A DNA stretch of 11,465 nt from Desulfuromonadales bacterium. GTDB lineage: Bacteria > Desulfobacterota > Desulfuromonadia > Desulfuromonadales > BM103. Positions 4,643 through 11,465 of this stretch are shown here, in pieces. Within the stretch, counting starts at the first letter, position 1. Each line of letters opens with the position of its first letter. The stretch is from assembly GCA_030630015.1 (NCBI GenBank), contig DAOVNV010000061.1, positions 1-11,465 of the forward strand. Direction: 5' to 3'. The position numbers and the translations under genes were made by a program. A model generated the notes under the pieces. It saw only the letters and a program-made list of their open reading frames with translations, searched no databases and was not told the DNA's origin.

Positions 4643-6907
4643 TCATTTCGTTTCTGCTTGAGCTCTCTTCTCGAGTTTGCCGAAAGACTCATTAAAAATT
4701 TCAAGCAGTTTGAGATTCTGCTTGGACAGCATGATAGCGTCGCCGACGATGGCATAATACAGAATGCTCAAGCGGGTTTTTGAAGAGTTGTCCATGATCC
4801 TTTCCCGCTGCAGGGCATTCAGATCATCAGCCAGATCTCTGATTTGGCGATGTTTCTCAGTGAGGTTTTGAACGTTGGCTGTCTTTTTCTGGGTGAAGGT
4901 CCTCTCGACTTCAAGCAGAATGTCATTCAGCATCTGCCGAACCTGCTGGAGTTCTTCGATCTGTACTCGGAGGAGCCCCTTGTGCTGGTTGCCGACGTGT
5001 GTGTAGGCCCGCAGCACGATATCCCTGTGGCCGTTGGTCAATTTCTGCAGACGGCGGACCGTTTGGGGATACTGGTGGGAAATTGATAGACCGCTTTGCT
5101 GCAAAAGGCGCATGGCCTTGAGGATATTCGCACTGATGATATTTGACCACTTCTGGGTTTGTTTGAGCTTTTTCCGCTCCACCGTCAGCCGGTCGAAGTC
5201 CTGCAGGAACAGGGCATCAAGGGTGTTGTCCAGTGATTTGCGAATTTCCTCGAGCAACAAGCTCATATGCCCGAATGATGTTTCGACACCTTTTTGAGGG
5301 GTTTCTATGTTCTCCAGGTTGAAGATTTTCTGTTTCTTGGTCTCCAGGCTTATGGCCTGATGTTTGCGGTGCGCATGCCAGATCAATACTGCGGCCAACC
5401 CCAACAGGGCGATGACGCCGAACCCTTTACCATAGAAGATGATTGCAGCAAAGACCCCGGCAAACGAAAAGGCCATAACTGCCGTCATGAACCAACCGCC
5501 AATGACGGTCAAAACACCTGTGACCCGGTAGACTGCACTCTCCCTGCCCCAAGCTTGATCAGCAAAAGACGAGCCCATGGCAACCATGAAAGTGACATAG
5601 GTGGTGGAGAGGGGCAGTTTGTTGGCGGTGGCATAAGAGACAACCGCGCTGGCAACCATCAGGTTGACTGATGCTCGCAGTAGATCGAATGATGGTTTTC
5701 GCTCGCCATCAGGCACAGAGCGGAAGGATCTTGGGTCGGTTCTTCGGTTGATCAGAATCCGGATTCGACGAGGAATAATGTGTCTCAAAAGCTCAGAAAA
5801 GTGCAGGATCAGTCGTACAATGGCGCGTGAGAGGAAGATCGATTCAAAACGTTCGTGACCTTCTTCCTGCTGCCCCAGGCTGATTTCCGTTTCAGTGACG
5901 GTCCGTGCCTTTTTAGAAAACCACAGGGTGACCACCATGATCAGGCCGGCTATGAGCAGAAAGATCGTTTCCGATTGAACCTTTTTGCTGAGGGCCCCCA
6001 TGGTAATCGTTAGGGGGTCTCCCGCAGCGATGGCCGCTTTGTAGGAGTGAACTCCGGCCAGGGGAACGCCGATGAAGTTGACCAGATCGTTGGCGGCGAA
6101 GGCCATGGCCAGAGCAAAGGTCCCGATCAAAACAATCGGTTTGAGGATATTGACTTTGAAAACAAGCAGGATCTGGAGCAGGATTGCCGAAACGATAAAA
6201 ATGACCAGCAGGATCAGGGTGGTATGCGATTTGATCCAGATAACATTTTCAGTGGTAATGAAAGAAGCCCCCTTGGCGCCTTTGACCAGAATGAAATAGG
6301 TAATGGAAGTCAGGGCGACCCCGCCCCAAAGTGCACCGTAGCGATTAAGCTTTTGCTTGTAGTTGAATGTAAACAGGATACGGGTCAAAAACTGCACGAG
6401 GGCGCCGCAAAAAAAGGCGATAACCACCGACATCAAAATACCCATGATGATCATCATCGCCTTGGCGGTATTGATATATTGAACAAAAGTTATCAGGCTG
6501 TCACCCGCTGCAAGAATCTTCAGCAGGGAGACAGCGACGGCAGCACCGAGTAATTCGAAGATGATGGATACGGTTGTCGATGTTGGCAGCCCGTAGGTGT
6601 TAAACAGGTCCAGTAGGAGAATATCGGCGATCATTACGGCGAGGAAGATCGTCAGCAGTTCCGGCATGGTGAAGAACTGGGGATGAAAGATTCCCTTGCG
6701 CGCGACTTCCATCATTCCGCCGGAGAAAGTGACGCCGGCCATGATGCCGAAACTGGCAATCACCATGATGGTTGCTCGTGAAGCCACCCCGGAGCCGATT
6801 GAAGAATTGAGAAAATTGACGGCGTCGTTACTGACACCTACCATGATATCTAAGACCGCGATGATGACGAGGAGGCCAACTCCGATCAGGAAAATTTCGG
6901 TACCCAT
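4643..6907 (-). CDS. PiT-family inorganic phosphate transporter with PhoU-like C-terminal domain
   Basis: Inner-membrane cation-coupled phosphate (or metal-phosphate) permease of 754 residues, much longer than E. coli PitA (about 500). The two inverted PiT signature repeats are present: GVSNDAVNFLNSS (Asp28) with LPTSTT (108-112), and AFAANDLVNFIGVPLAG (Asp274) with LPLSTT (431-436). Hydrophobic helices fill about 5-330 and 405-510, split by a charged cytoplasmic loop (about 331-400). Residues 515-754 are hydrophilic and helical, resembling the PhoU-like regulatory tails fused to PiT proteins in some bacteria; that assignment rests on pattern, not alignment. The ATG at 6907 follows GGAGAG (6924-6919 on the - strand) at about 11 nt. 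A consensus-like promoter and a structured leader lie upstream. Its 3' end faces the small-RNA region. No pst or phoBR genes are in view. Confidence 0.92.
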   Translation of the reverse strand: MGTEIFLIGVGLLVIIAVLDIMVGVSNDAVNFLNSSIGSGVASRATIMVIASFGIMAGVTFSGGMMEVARKGIFHPQFFTMPELLTIFLAVMIADILLLDLFNTYGLPTSTTVSIIFELLGAAVAVSLLKILAAGDSLITFVQYINTAKAMMIIMGILMSVVIAFFCGALVQFLTRILFTFNYKQKLNRYGALWGGVALTSITYFILVKGAKGASFITTENVIWIKSHTTLILLVIFIVSAILLQILLVFKVNILKPIVLIGTFALAMAFAANDLVNFIGVPLAGVHSYKAAIAAGDPLTITMGALSKKVQSETIFLLIAGLIMVVTLWFSKKARTVTETEISLGQQEEGHERFESIFLSRAIVRLILHFSELLRHIIPRRIRILINRRTDPRSFRSVPDGERKPSFDLLRASVNLMVASAVVSYATANKLPLSTTYVTFMVAMGSSFADQAWGRESAVYRVTGVLTVIGGWFMTAVMAFSFAGVFAAIIFYGKGFGVIALLGLAAVLIWHAHRKHQAISLETKKQKIFNLENIETPQKGVETSFGHMSLLLEEIRKSLDNTLDALFLQDFDRLTVERKKLKQTQKWSNIISANILKAMRLLQQSGLSISHQYPQTVRRLQKLTNGHRDIVLRAYTHVGNQHKGLLRVQIEELQQVRQMLNDILLEVERTFTQKKTANVQNLTEKHRQIRDLADDLNALQRERIMDNSSKTRLSILYYAIVGDAIMLSKQNLKLLEIFNESFGKLEKRAQAETK

Positions 6908-6933
6908 CTCTTGAATTTCTCTCCATTGAGTTT

Positions 6934-6972
6934 GTTGTCATCCAAAAAAATTGGATAGCAACGCATTCGTTG
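6934..6972 (-). promoter_or_regulatory. Leader with two mutually exclusive hairpins before the phosphate transporter gene
   Basis: ATCCAA (6940-6945) pairs with TTGGAT (6951-6956) around five A, and the stem extends with GTTG (6934-6937) to CAAC (6959-6962) across a 2x2 internal loop. The same CAAC, as CAACG (6959-6963), can instead pair with CGTTG (6968-6972). Only one form can exist at a time. The distal edge lies about 27 nt before the start codon. It may be a regulatory leader, but the second hairpin is short and could be chance. Confidence 0.4.
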
Positions 6973-6984
6973 TCATGTCGCGGC

Positions 6985-7014
6985 AAAATACTTGAAGACC
7001 TAACTGGTTGTCAA
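6985..7014 (-). promoter_or_regulatory. Likely sigma-70 promoter of the phosphate transporter gene
   Basis: On the - strand, a perfect -35 TTGACA (7014-7009), an 18-bp spacer and TATTTT (6990-6985) as a 4/6 match to the -10. Transcription would begin near 6978, leaving a leader of about 70 nt. The heptamer GTTGTCA (+ strand) occurs at 6934, 6969 and 7007, the last overlapping the -35. Confidence 0.55.
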
Positions 7015-7045
7015 TAGCGGAGGATGCGGATAGTCAGACAGCCGC

Positions 7046-7897
7046 CTATGGAGTGCATTGCCGCATAAACCGGTTCCAGCTGTCCAGGTAAGGCTTGCCC
7101 CCCCTGTCGAAGGTCTCATTGTGATCAGCGCCAGGGATCCAGACCAGTTCTTTTGGTCCGGGGGCCTGTTCATACAGAGCTCGGGCCATGCCGGGCGGGC
7201 AGATTTCGTCCTTTTCTCCGTGGAAAATTAACAGGGGACTTTTCAGTTTCCCGATCTTTTCAAGATTATCGTAGTCAGCTCCTATCGCCCAGCCGAGCAG
7301 GAGATAGAGCAGGGGGTAGTGGGTTCTGCCCATGGCTCCGACTGAGGTGAAAGGGGACTCAAGAATGAGCCCGGCCGGGGAATTGTCCAAGGCCGTCTGC
7401 AGGGCGACGGCGGCCCCTATGGAACGGCCGAAATAAACCATTTGGTCCGGTTTCCAGCCGCGCTGCCGGAGAAATTCAAGGGCACCCAGAGCATCGCTGT
7501 AGGTGCCTGGCTCACTCGCTTTTCCGGCGCTCTGGCCATATCCCCGGTAGTCAAAAATAAAAACGTTGGTGCCCAAACGATGAAGAAAGAGCAGATTGTC
7601 GAGGCGGTGGGACATGTTGCCGGCGTTGCCCATAAAGAAGAGCACCAGCGGAGATTCCGGCCGGCCGGGGATCAGCCAGCCGTTCAGGAGCGTACCGTCG
7701 GCAGCCTCGAAGCGGACCTCCTCGTAGCCCAGATCATAAAGCTCCGGGGTCGCCACCAGGTTCGGGTCGGGAAAGTACAGGAAGTGGTGCTCAAGGGCGG
7801 ACCGGACAGGCGCGGTCATCATCAGGCAGACTCCAGCAGCAAGCCACAAAGCAGGATGACGCAGAACTTTAATGATGAAAGGCATAATGGGCTTCAT
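7046..7897 (-). CDS. Membrane-anchored alpha/beta hydrolase
   Basis: Serine hydrolase of 283 residues resembling the BEM46/ABHD13-like and YqkD-type group, which is often annotated as alpha/beta hydrolase or S9-like peptidase. The substrate cannot be told from sequence. An N-terminal hydrophobic segment (about 15-33) is a signal anchor or uncleaved signal, placing the catalytic domain outside the cytoplasm. Predicted triad: Ser159 in GRSIG, Asp230 in HGEKDEICP and His259 in GADHNE. The oxyanion-hole region is FFMGNAGN (87-94), and FDYRGYGQSAG (115-125) is a typical strand-turn signature. The start at 7897 is preceded only by a distant GGAAGA (- strand), and Met5 is an alternative, so the start is moderately sure. 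It lies 138 bp upstream of the phosphate transporter gene on the same strand, but that gene has its own promoter. Its upstream region holds a MITE-like element. Confidence 0.9.
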   Translation of the reverse strand: MKPIMPFIIKVLRHPALWLAAGVCLMMTAPVRSALEHHFLYFPDPNLVATPELYDLGYEEVRFEAADGTLLNGWLIPGRPESPLVLFFMGNAGNMSHRLDNLLFLHRLGTNVFIFDYRGYGQSAGKASEPGTYSDALGALEFLRQRGWKPDQMVYFGRSIGAAVALQTALDNSPAGLILESPFTSVGAMGRTHYPLLYLLLGWAIGADYDNLEKIGKLKSPLLIFHGEKDEICPPGMARALYEQAPGPKELVWIPGADHNETFDRGGKPYLDSWNRFMRQCTP

Positions 7898-7920
7898 GTT
7901 GGTATCATGACTCTTCCATC

Positions 7921-8054
7921 GTAACTATTCAGCATCTCAGCGAGGGCATGTGGACTACAGCCATTGCCTGCGTCCAATGTTGTCACTTAACTTCCCGCAA
8001 GCAACAGCTATAGTCCACATGCTGTGCCGGTTAGTCAGACCGCTGAATAGTTAC
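7921..8054. mobile_element. MITE-like palindromic element, 134 bp
   Basis: Terminal inverted repeats are perfect over 13 bp: GTAACTATTCAGC (7921-7933) and GCTGAATAGTTAC (8042-8054). An inner pair, GCATGTGGACTA (7946-7957) and TAGTCCACATGC (8011-8022), is perfect over 12 bp and extends to 15/16. Still further in, imperfect pairing continues around TTGC/TGCG. No ORF fits inside. No target duplication longer than 2 bp is seen. A TA at each end (7922-7923, 8052-8053) would suit an IS630/Tc1-type TA target, which is inference. It fills most of the 181-bp space before the 8079 ATG of the divergent gene. Confidence 0.7.
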
Positions 8055-8100
8055 CTCGGACCGTTATAGCTGCTTTTCATGATCAAGGCAACGCTCAGCC

Positions 8101-8129
8101 TTTTCAGTCAGAGGGATTTCTGGTATAAG
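8101..8129 (+). promoter_or_regulatory. Candidate pcnB promoter with extended -10
   Basis: TTTTCA (8101-8106, 4/6 match to a -35), a 17-bp spacer, and TATAAG (8124-8129) preceded by TGG, an extended -10. Transcription would start near 8136, after the ATG at 8079. That supports the downstream pcnB start at 8184. It lies just beyond the MITE-like element. Confidence 0.45.
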
Positions 8130-8183
8130 GACATGAGTTTTCACGCAGGCAACAGAAACGCTTCCCGGCGGATCAATCCTTTT

Positions 8184-9455
8184 ATGTCCTCAGGCATCTT
8201 GTCCAATTCTTCGGTAGACCACGAACCTGCCATCCTCCCGCGTTCAGAACATTCGATCTCTCGCAAGCAGATCGATGACAATACGCTCAAGGTGCTGTAT
8301 CGGCTGTACCGCAATGGTTATCGCGCCTACCTGGTCGGCGGCGGGGTCCGTGACCTGCTGCTTGGACGCAAGCCTAAGGATTTCGATGTCGGCACCGATG
8401 CGACGCCAGCCCAGGTCAAGAAGCTGTTCCGCAACTGCTTTTTGGTCGGAAGGCGTTTTCGGCTGGCCCATATCTGTTTCAGTCGCAAGGATGTGGTGGA
8501 GGTTGCGACCTTTCGACGCCAACCGAGTCTGGAAGAGCTGCCTGAAGACCCCACGGAGCATTTTTTCCTGGTTCAGAACCAGTTCGGCACCCCCCGTGAG
8601 GATGCTTTTCGGCGCGACTTTACGATCAATGCCCTCTTCTATGATATTGCCAACTTCTCGGTGATCGATCATGTCGGCGGCCTGGCTGATCTTGAAGCAC
8701 GGCGTTTACGGGTGATCGGTGATCCCCCAGTCCGTTTTGCGGAGGATCCGGTCCGTATGCTGCGTGCCCTGGAGTTCGAAGCCAGGCTTGATTTCAGCAT
8801 TGACCAGGAAGCTCTGGAGGGGATTGCCGCCTGCACGCCGCTGATTGTTGAGGCGGCTCCGGCGCGGGTCCGTGAGGAACTGCTGGAATTATTCCGCCAT
8901 GGCGTTGCCGGAAAGGTGCTGCGCCGAGCTGATGAGATCGGCCTGTTGAACCCCATGCTGGGAGGCTATGCGGGTGACGACGTCACCTTTGCCCTGCTTG
9001 ATCTGCTGGATGGCGAGACGGCTTCCGGCAGGCGCTGTGAAGAAGCATTGGCCCTGGCTGCGCTCTTCGTGCACTCGTTTCTGAGCGAATGTCCGGTTTC
9101 CACTGATCTGAGGATTGCTGAAGTTCTGCAGACAGCAAACCTTGCCTTGGCACCCTACTGCAATCATTTCCGTATCGCACATGGGATACGGCACCAGGCC
9201 AAGGATATGCTGATTGGCTGCTACCGCTTCGCCAGGGGGCGGGGGCGCAAGGGTGAGCGGCGTTTCCTGCAGCACCCGGCCACCCCCCGGGCGCTCGCCC
9301 TGTTCGAACTCTGGACCCGGGCGAGCGGCGGCGACCCTGAACAGGTGAACATCTGGCGTGACGCCCTGCGCGACAAGGACGAGACTCCTTCTGACAAACC
9401 GAAAACGCGCCGCAGACCTCGGCGGCGGCGCAATCGCCCAAAACCGCGAGGGTAA
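8184..9455 (+). CDS. pcnB: Poly(A) polymerase I (PcnB), class II nucleotidyltransferase
   Basis: Adds 3' poly(A) tails to RNA and so promotes decay. CCA-adding enzymes share the fold, but ILPRSEHSISRKQI and KKLFRNCFLVGRRFRLAH match PcnB closely. In 423-residue numbering: GGGVRDLLLG at 52-61, catalytic DFD at 66-68 (Asp66, Asp68), RRDFTINALFYD near 168-179, and EDPVRMLRALEFEARLDF in the neck region. The C-terminus is a basic RNA-binding-type tail (RRRPRRRRNRPKPRG). The frame is open back to an ATG at 8079 (458 residues), but residues before 8184 look unconserved, no Shine-Dalgarno precedes 8079, and a promoter-like sequence lies at 8101-8129. The ATG at 8184 has a weak GGCGGA about 10 nt upstream and leaves 17 residues before the conserved block. 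An ATG at 8133 (AAGGA one base away) is less likely. Gene identity is sure; the start is not. Confidence 0.9.
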   Translation: MSSGILSNSSVDHEPAILPRSEHSISRKQIDDNTLKVLYRLYRNGYRAYLVGGGVRDLLLGRKPKDFDVGTDATPAQVKKLFRNCFLVGRRFRLAHICFSRKDVVEVATFRRQPSLEELPEDPTEHFFLVQNQFGTPREDAFRRDFTINALFYDIANFSVIDHVGGLADLEARRLRVIGDPPVRFAEDPVRMLRALEFEARLDFSIDQEALEGIAACTPLIVEAAPARVREELLELFRHGVAGKVLRRADEIGLLNPMLGGYAGDDVTFALLDLLDGETASGRRCEEALALAALFVHSFLSECPVSTDLRIAEVLQTANLALAPYCNHFRIAHGIRHQAKDMLIGCYRFARGRGRKGERRFLQHPATPRALALFELWTRASGGDPEQVNIWRDALRDKDETPSDKPKTRRRPRRRRNRPKPRG

Positions 9456-9460
9456 GTCGT

Positions 9461-9530
9461 GTGGGAGTGGCCTCCCGGTCGCGAATGGTTTTAAGATTGG
9501 TCAAGTTCGCGGTCTGGAGACCGCTCCTAC
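9461..9530. repeat. REPIN-like pair of inverted REP sequences between convergent genes
   Basis: Unit one is 9461-9485, beginning GTGGGAGTGG and ending CGCGAA. Unit two is 9506-9530 in inverse orientation; its reverse complement begins GTAGGAGCGG and ends CCGCGAA. The two agree at 19 of 25 positions and are 20 bp apart. Unit two has a perfect 7-bp stem (GCGGTCT 9509-9515, AGACCGC 9518-9524), while unit one is degraded. The GTAGGAGCGG head and palindromic core match REP sequences mobilised by RAYT transposases, for example in Pseudomonas. The element occupies most of the 101-bp gap between the pcnB and transglutaminase stop codons, where REPs commonly sit. Confidence 0.72.
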
Positions 9531-9556
9531 AGCGTTTTCGCCACTCGCCACTGGTT

Positions 9557-11458
9557 TCAAATCTCCTTCAACAATTCCCTGAGACGCCCCACCTCTGCTT
9601 TCGTCAAGCGGCGATCCCGAAACACGGCTGCCTGGTAAATCCTGGCAAACTCCCGGCAGGATTTGTTGTCCAGGCGTTCCGCCAGTTCCGTTAAACCGAA
9701 CTGGTGTGATGCTGCCTCCGGACCGTAGCGGCAACCCAGTCGTGTGCGCAGGTCCCCGATGAGACGGGCTTCTACGGACAGCCTGGGCCTTCTTCGATAC
9801 CACCAGGCCCCCCCTCCAGCCAGACCGAGCGCTGCCATGCAACTCCAGGTTGTCGGAGATATTCTGCCGGGGCGCAGCTCGCGCAGTTGCTCCCGGGCGC
9901 CGTGAAAGACCCTGATCTGGCGGCCGAGGTCAAAAATAACGACGGTCTGAATCCAGTAATAGTTGAAGGCGTCGGTCAGGCGCTGCAGTGTTCCCAGTCC
10001 CGTGGTTTGTCGATTGAACAGGGCCGTTTCGGCATTTTGAGCCCACTGGCTCGGGTCTATCCGCACCCAGCGGTTCTCGTCCGTCAGAACTTCCACCCAG
10101 ACATGGGCCATATCCTCTGTCACTAGATAGTAGCCGCCCAGGCCGTTGTAATCGCCGCCCAGGTAGCCGCCGACCAGGCGGGCCGGGATGTCAAGCAGGC
10201 GGGCCAGCGTGATGTAGGACGAGGCGAAGAATTCGCAATAGCCGCGCTTCTTGCCGAACAGGAAGTCGTCAATGGGGTCTTTGCCTCCCGGCAGATCGTC
10301 CTGGGCATACACCAGTTCCTGGCTCCGGAAAAAGTCGGCCAGGGACGCCAGGCGCGATGCGGTGTCGGGATTTTGCGAGGTAATCTCTACGGCGACATTC
10401 CGGACGCGTTGCGAAATGGCTTCAGGCAGCGTCAGATAGAAGGGGCGCGGTAGCTTGCCGATCGAGCGCAGTGCCGCACCCGGTTGGGCCGTCACTTCAA
10501 TGCTGTAGCGATGGTCAAGCGCGCTTCGAGCGAAAAAGATTTGATCCTCTGCCTGGCGGTGCCGGATGCCTGAGACCAGCGTCGGCCGATCAAGGGTGAT
10601 CAGGTAGCGCTCCTGGCGGGGTTCCGGATAAATGGTCAGGCGGATCGGGTGGCCGCCCTCGATCCTGACAGGTCCTTCCCTGGGTGGTTCCACCCTGATC
10701 CACTGATTCCCCAGCGGTTGGTTGAGAATCAGGGCCCTCCAGTAGCGCTGGTCTGCCGGAAGTTCCTGGACTTCTGCGCGAAAAGCCAGTTGCTTGACGG
10801 TTGAGAGTTGGGCGAAGGCCCCCGGCTGAACGACTTCAGACAAGCCGGCGGTTGCCTTGCTGACCGGGTTGAGGAAGTTCCAGAGCGGGTGGCGGGTGCG
10901 CGGCAGGATTGTGAAAAACACCAGCATCAGCAGCAGGGACACCAGCGGCAGGATCAGGGCGACGCGCACCGTTTTCATGAGATCCTGGCGGGGCAGCACC
11001 AGCCGGTGCTCCGTGACGAACACGGTCAGCAGAACCAGGCCGATCGTGACCGCAAAGATCATCAGCACCAGGTAGATGATAAAGCCGATGTCGAGACTGA
11101 GCAGGGAGGAGCCGGCCAGTATGAAAAGACCCAATACAAAAATCTGCAGGTAATCACGCGCCTGCTTGGAAGAGAGCAGGCGCACGATCAACAGGACCGT
11201 CAAGGCATGTACGACCGGGGTGGCAACATCATCCCGGGTGATCTGCAATGTGTAAAACAGCACGCCGGCGATGGCGATCAGTGTCGAGGCCATGCCGTGC
11301 AGTGGATAGCGCTCCTGCCGGTCACACCAGACGCCTGCGGCGATAGCACCCAGAGCCAGGCTGAGCACAGGCAGGTCCAGAAACGGCATGACCGGTGCCA
11401 GGCCAAGCAGGGCCACCGTGCTGACCAGAATATCCAGTGGTGTTTTAATCCTGACCAT
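9557..11458 (-). CDS. TgpA-like membrane transglutaminase (DUF3488 plus transglutaminase core)
   Basis: Inner-membrane protein of 633 residues with a transglutaminase-like cysteine-protease fold facing the periplasm. Hydrophobic helices lie in about 10-185 (DUF3488 region, roughly five or six segments). A periplasmic portion follows, with the catalytic core at about 390-475: Cys408 in RGYCEFFASSY, His452 in DMAHVWVEV and Asp468 in WVRIDPSQWA. A further membrane helix lies at about 536-555, with a cytoplasmic tail after it (562-633). Pseudomonas aeruginosa TgpA has this layout and is essential there; its substrate is unsettled. In many bacteria the gene follows a MoxR AAA ATPase and a DUF58 protein gene. 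Those would lie beyond position 11465 on this strand, and I cannot see them. The ATG at 11458 lacks a visible ribosome binding site in the 7 bases left, so the start may be slightly further upstream. Confidence 0.92.
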   Translation of the reverse strand: MVRIKTPLDILVSTVALLGLAPVMPFLDLPVLSLALGAIAAGVWCDRQERYPLHGMASTLIAIAGVLFYTLQITRDDVATPVVHALTVLLIVRLLSSKQARDYLQIFVLGLFILAGSSLLSLDIGFIIYLVLMIFAVTIGLVLLTVFVTEHRLVLPRQDLMKTVRVALILPLVSLLLMLVFFTILPRTRHPLWNFLNPVSKATAGLSEVVQPGAFAQLSTVKQLAFRAEVQELPADQRYWRALILNQPLGNQWIRVEPPREGPVRIEGGHPIRLTIYPEPRQERYLITLDRPTLVSGIRHRQAEDQIFFARSALDHRYSIEVTAQPGAALRSIGKLPRPFYLTLPEAISQRVRNVAVEITSQNPDTASRLASLADFFRSQELVYAQDDLPGGKDPIDDFLFGKKRGYCEFFASSYITLARLLDIPARLVGGYLGGDYNGLGGYYLVTEDMAHVWVEVLTDENRWVRIDPSQWAQNAETALFNRQTTGLGTLQRLTDAFNYYWIQTVVIFDLGRQIRVFHGAREQLRELRPGRISPTTWSCMAALGLAGGGAWWYRRRPRLSVEARLIGDLRTRLGCRYGPEAASHQFGLTELAERLDNKSCREFARIYQAAVFRDRRLTKAEVGRLRELLKEI

Positions 11459-11465
11459 GGGTGGC

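Noticed and set aside
4550..4783. 77-codon + strand frame starting inside the small-RNA region
   Set aside because: It has no ribosome binding site, crosses a strong terminator stem, and runs on as antisense of the transporter C-terminus.
6047..6553. 168-codon open frame on the + strand within the phosphate transporter gene
   Set aside because: It is antisense to conserved PiT signature regions, its D/Q/N-rich composition is what hydrophobic codons give when read backwards, and it has no ribosome binding site.
7921..8054. Bidirectional terminator or CRISPR-like repeat as an explanation of the palindrome
   Set aside because: It lies upstream of both flanking genes (divergent), has no T-tracts, and shows only one nested repeat pair with no repeat-spacer periodicity.

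Overview
This 11.5 kb window looks like ordinary chromosome from a GC-moderate Desulfuromonadales-type bacterium (Geobacter, Pelobacter or Desulfuromonas relatives). That placement is an inference from protein style and gene mix, because no rRNA or other phylogenetic marker is present. All clear genes are housekeeping or regulatory. There is no CRISPR array, tRNA, rRNA, prophage or complete insertion sequence.

Layout. The + strand carries a compact run: the 3' part of an HtrA/DegP-family periplasmic protease (3-923, cut by the window edge), an unrecognised 89-residue protein (975-1244), the 23S rRNA pseudouridine synthase RluD (1250-2242), the peptidoglycan editing factor PgeF/YfiH (2282-3076), and a response regulator with a SARP-like winged helix and a BTAD domain (3096-4310). 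rluD-pgeF adjacency is also found in E. coli. A 332-bp non-coding interval follows (4311-4642). Three genes then lie on or beside the - strand: a large PiT phosphate transporter with a PhoU-like cytoplasmic tail (4643-6907, -), a membrane-anchored alpha/beta hydrolase (7046-7897, -), and the divergent + strand poly(A) polymerase PcnB (8184 or 8079 to 9455). The window ends with a TgpA-like membrane transglutaminase on the - strand (9557-11458).

The most interesting stretch is 4389-4640, directly downstream of the SARP/BTAD response regulator. It holds two near-copies of one promoter-like module: two TTGAGA-type heptads exactly 11 bp apart, then 8 bp, then a -10-like TATA box. This is the operator geometry known for SARP regulators of actinomycetes (heptads on an 11-bp period, the last one 8 bp from the -10). 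Each module is followed within about 100 bp by a strong intrinsic terminator, with no credible ORF between. My reading is a regulator gene linked to two small RNAs that it activates. This is inferred from sequence and untested.

Other non-coding features are a 134-bp palindromic MITE-like element in the hydrolase/pcnB divergent promoter region, a REPIN-like pair of inverted REP sequences between the convergent pcnB and transglutaminase genes, a leader with two mutually exclusive hairpins before the phosphate transporter, and a 9-bp perfect inverted repeat just ahead of pgeF.
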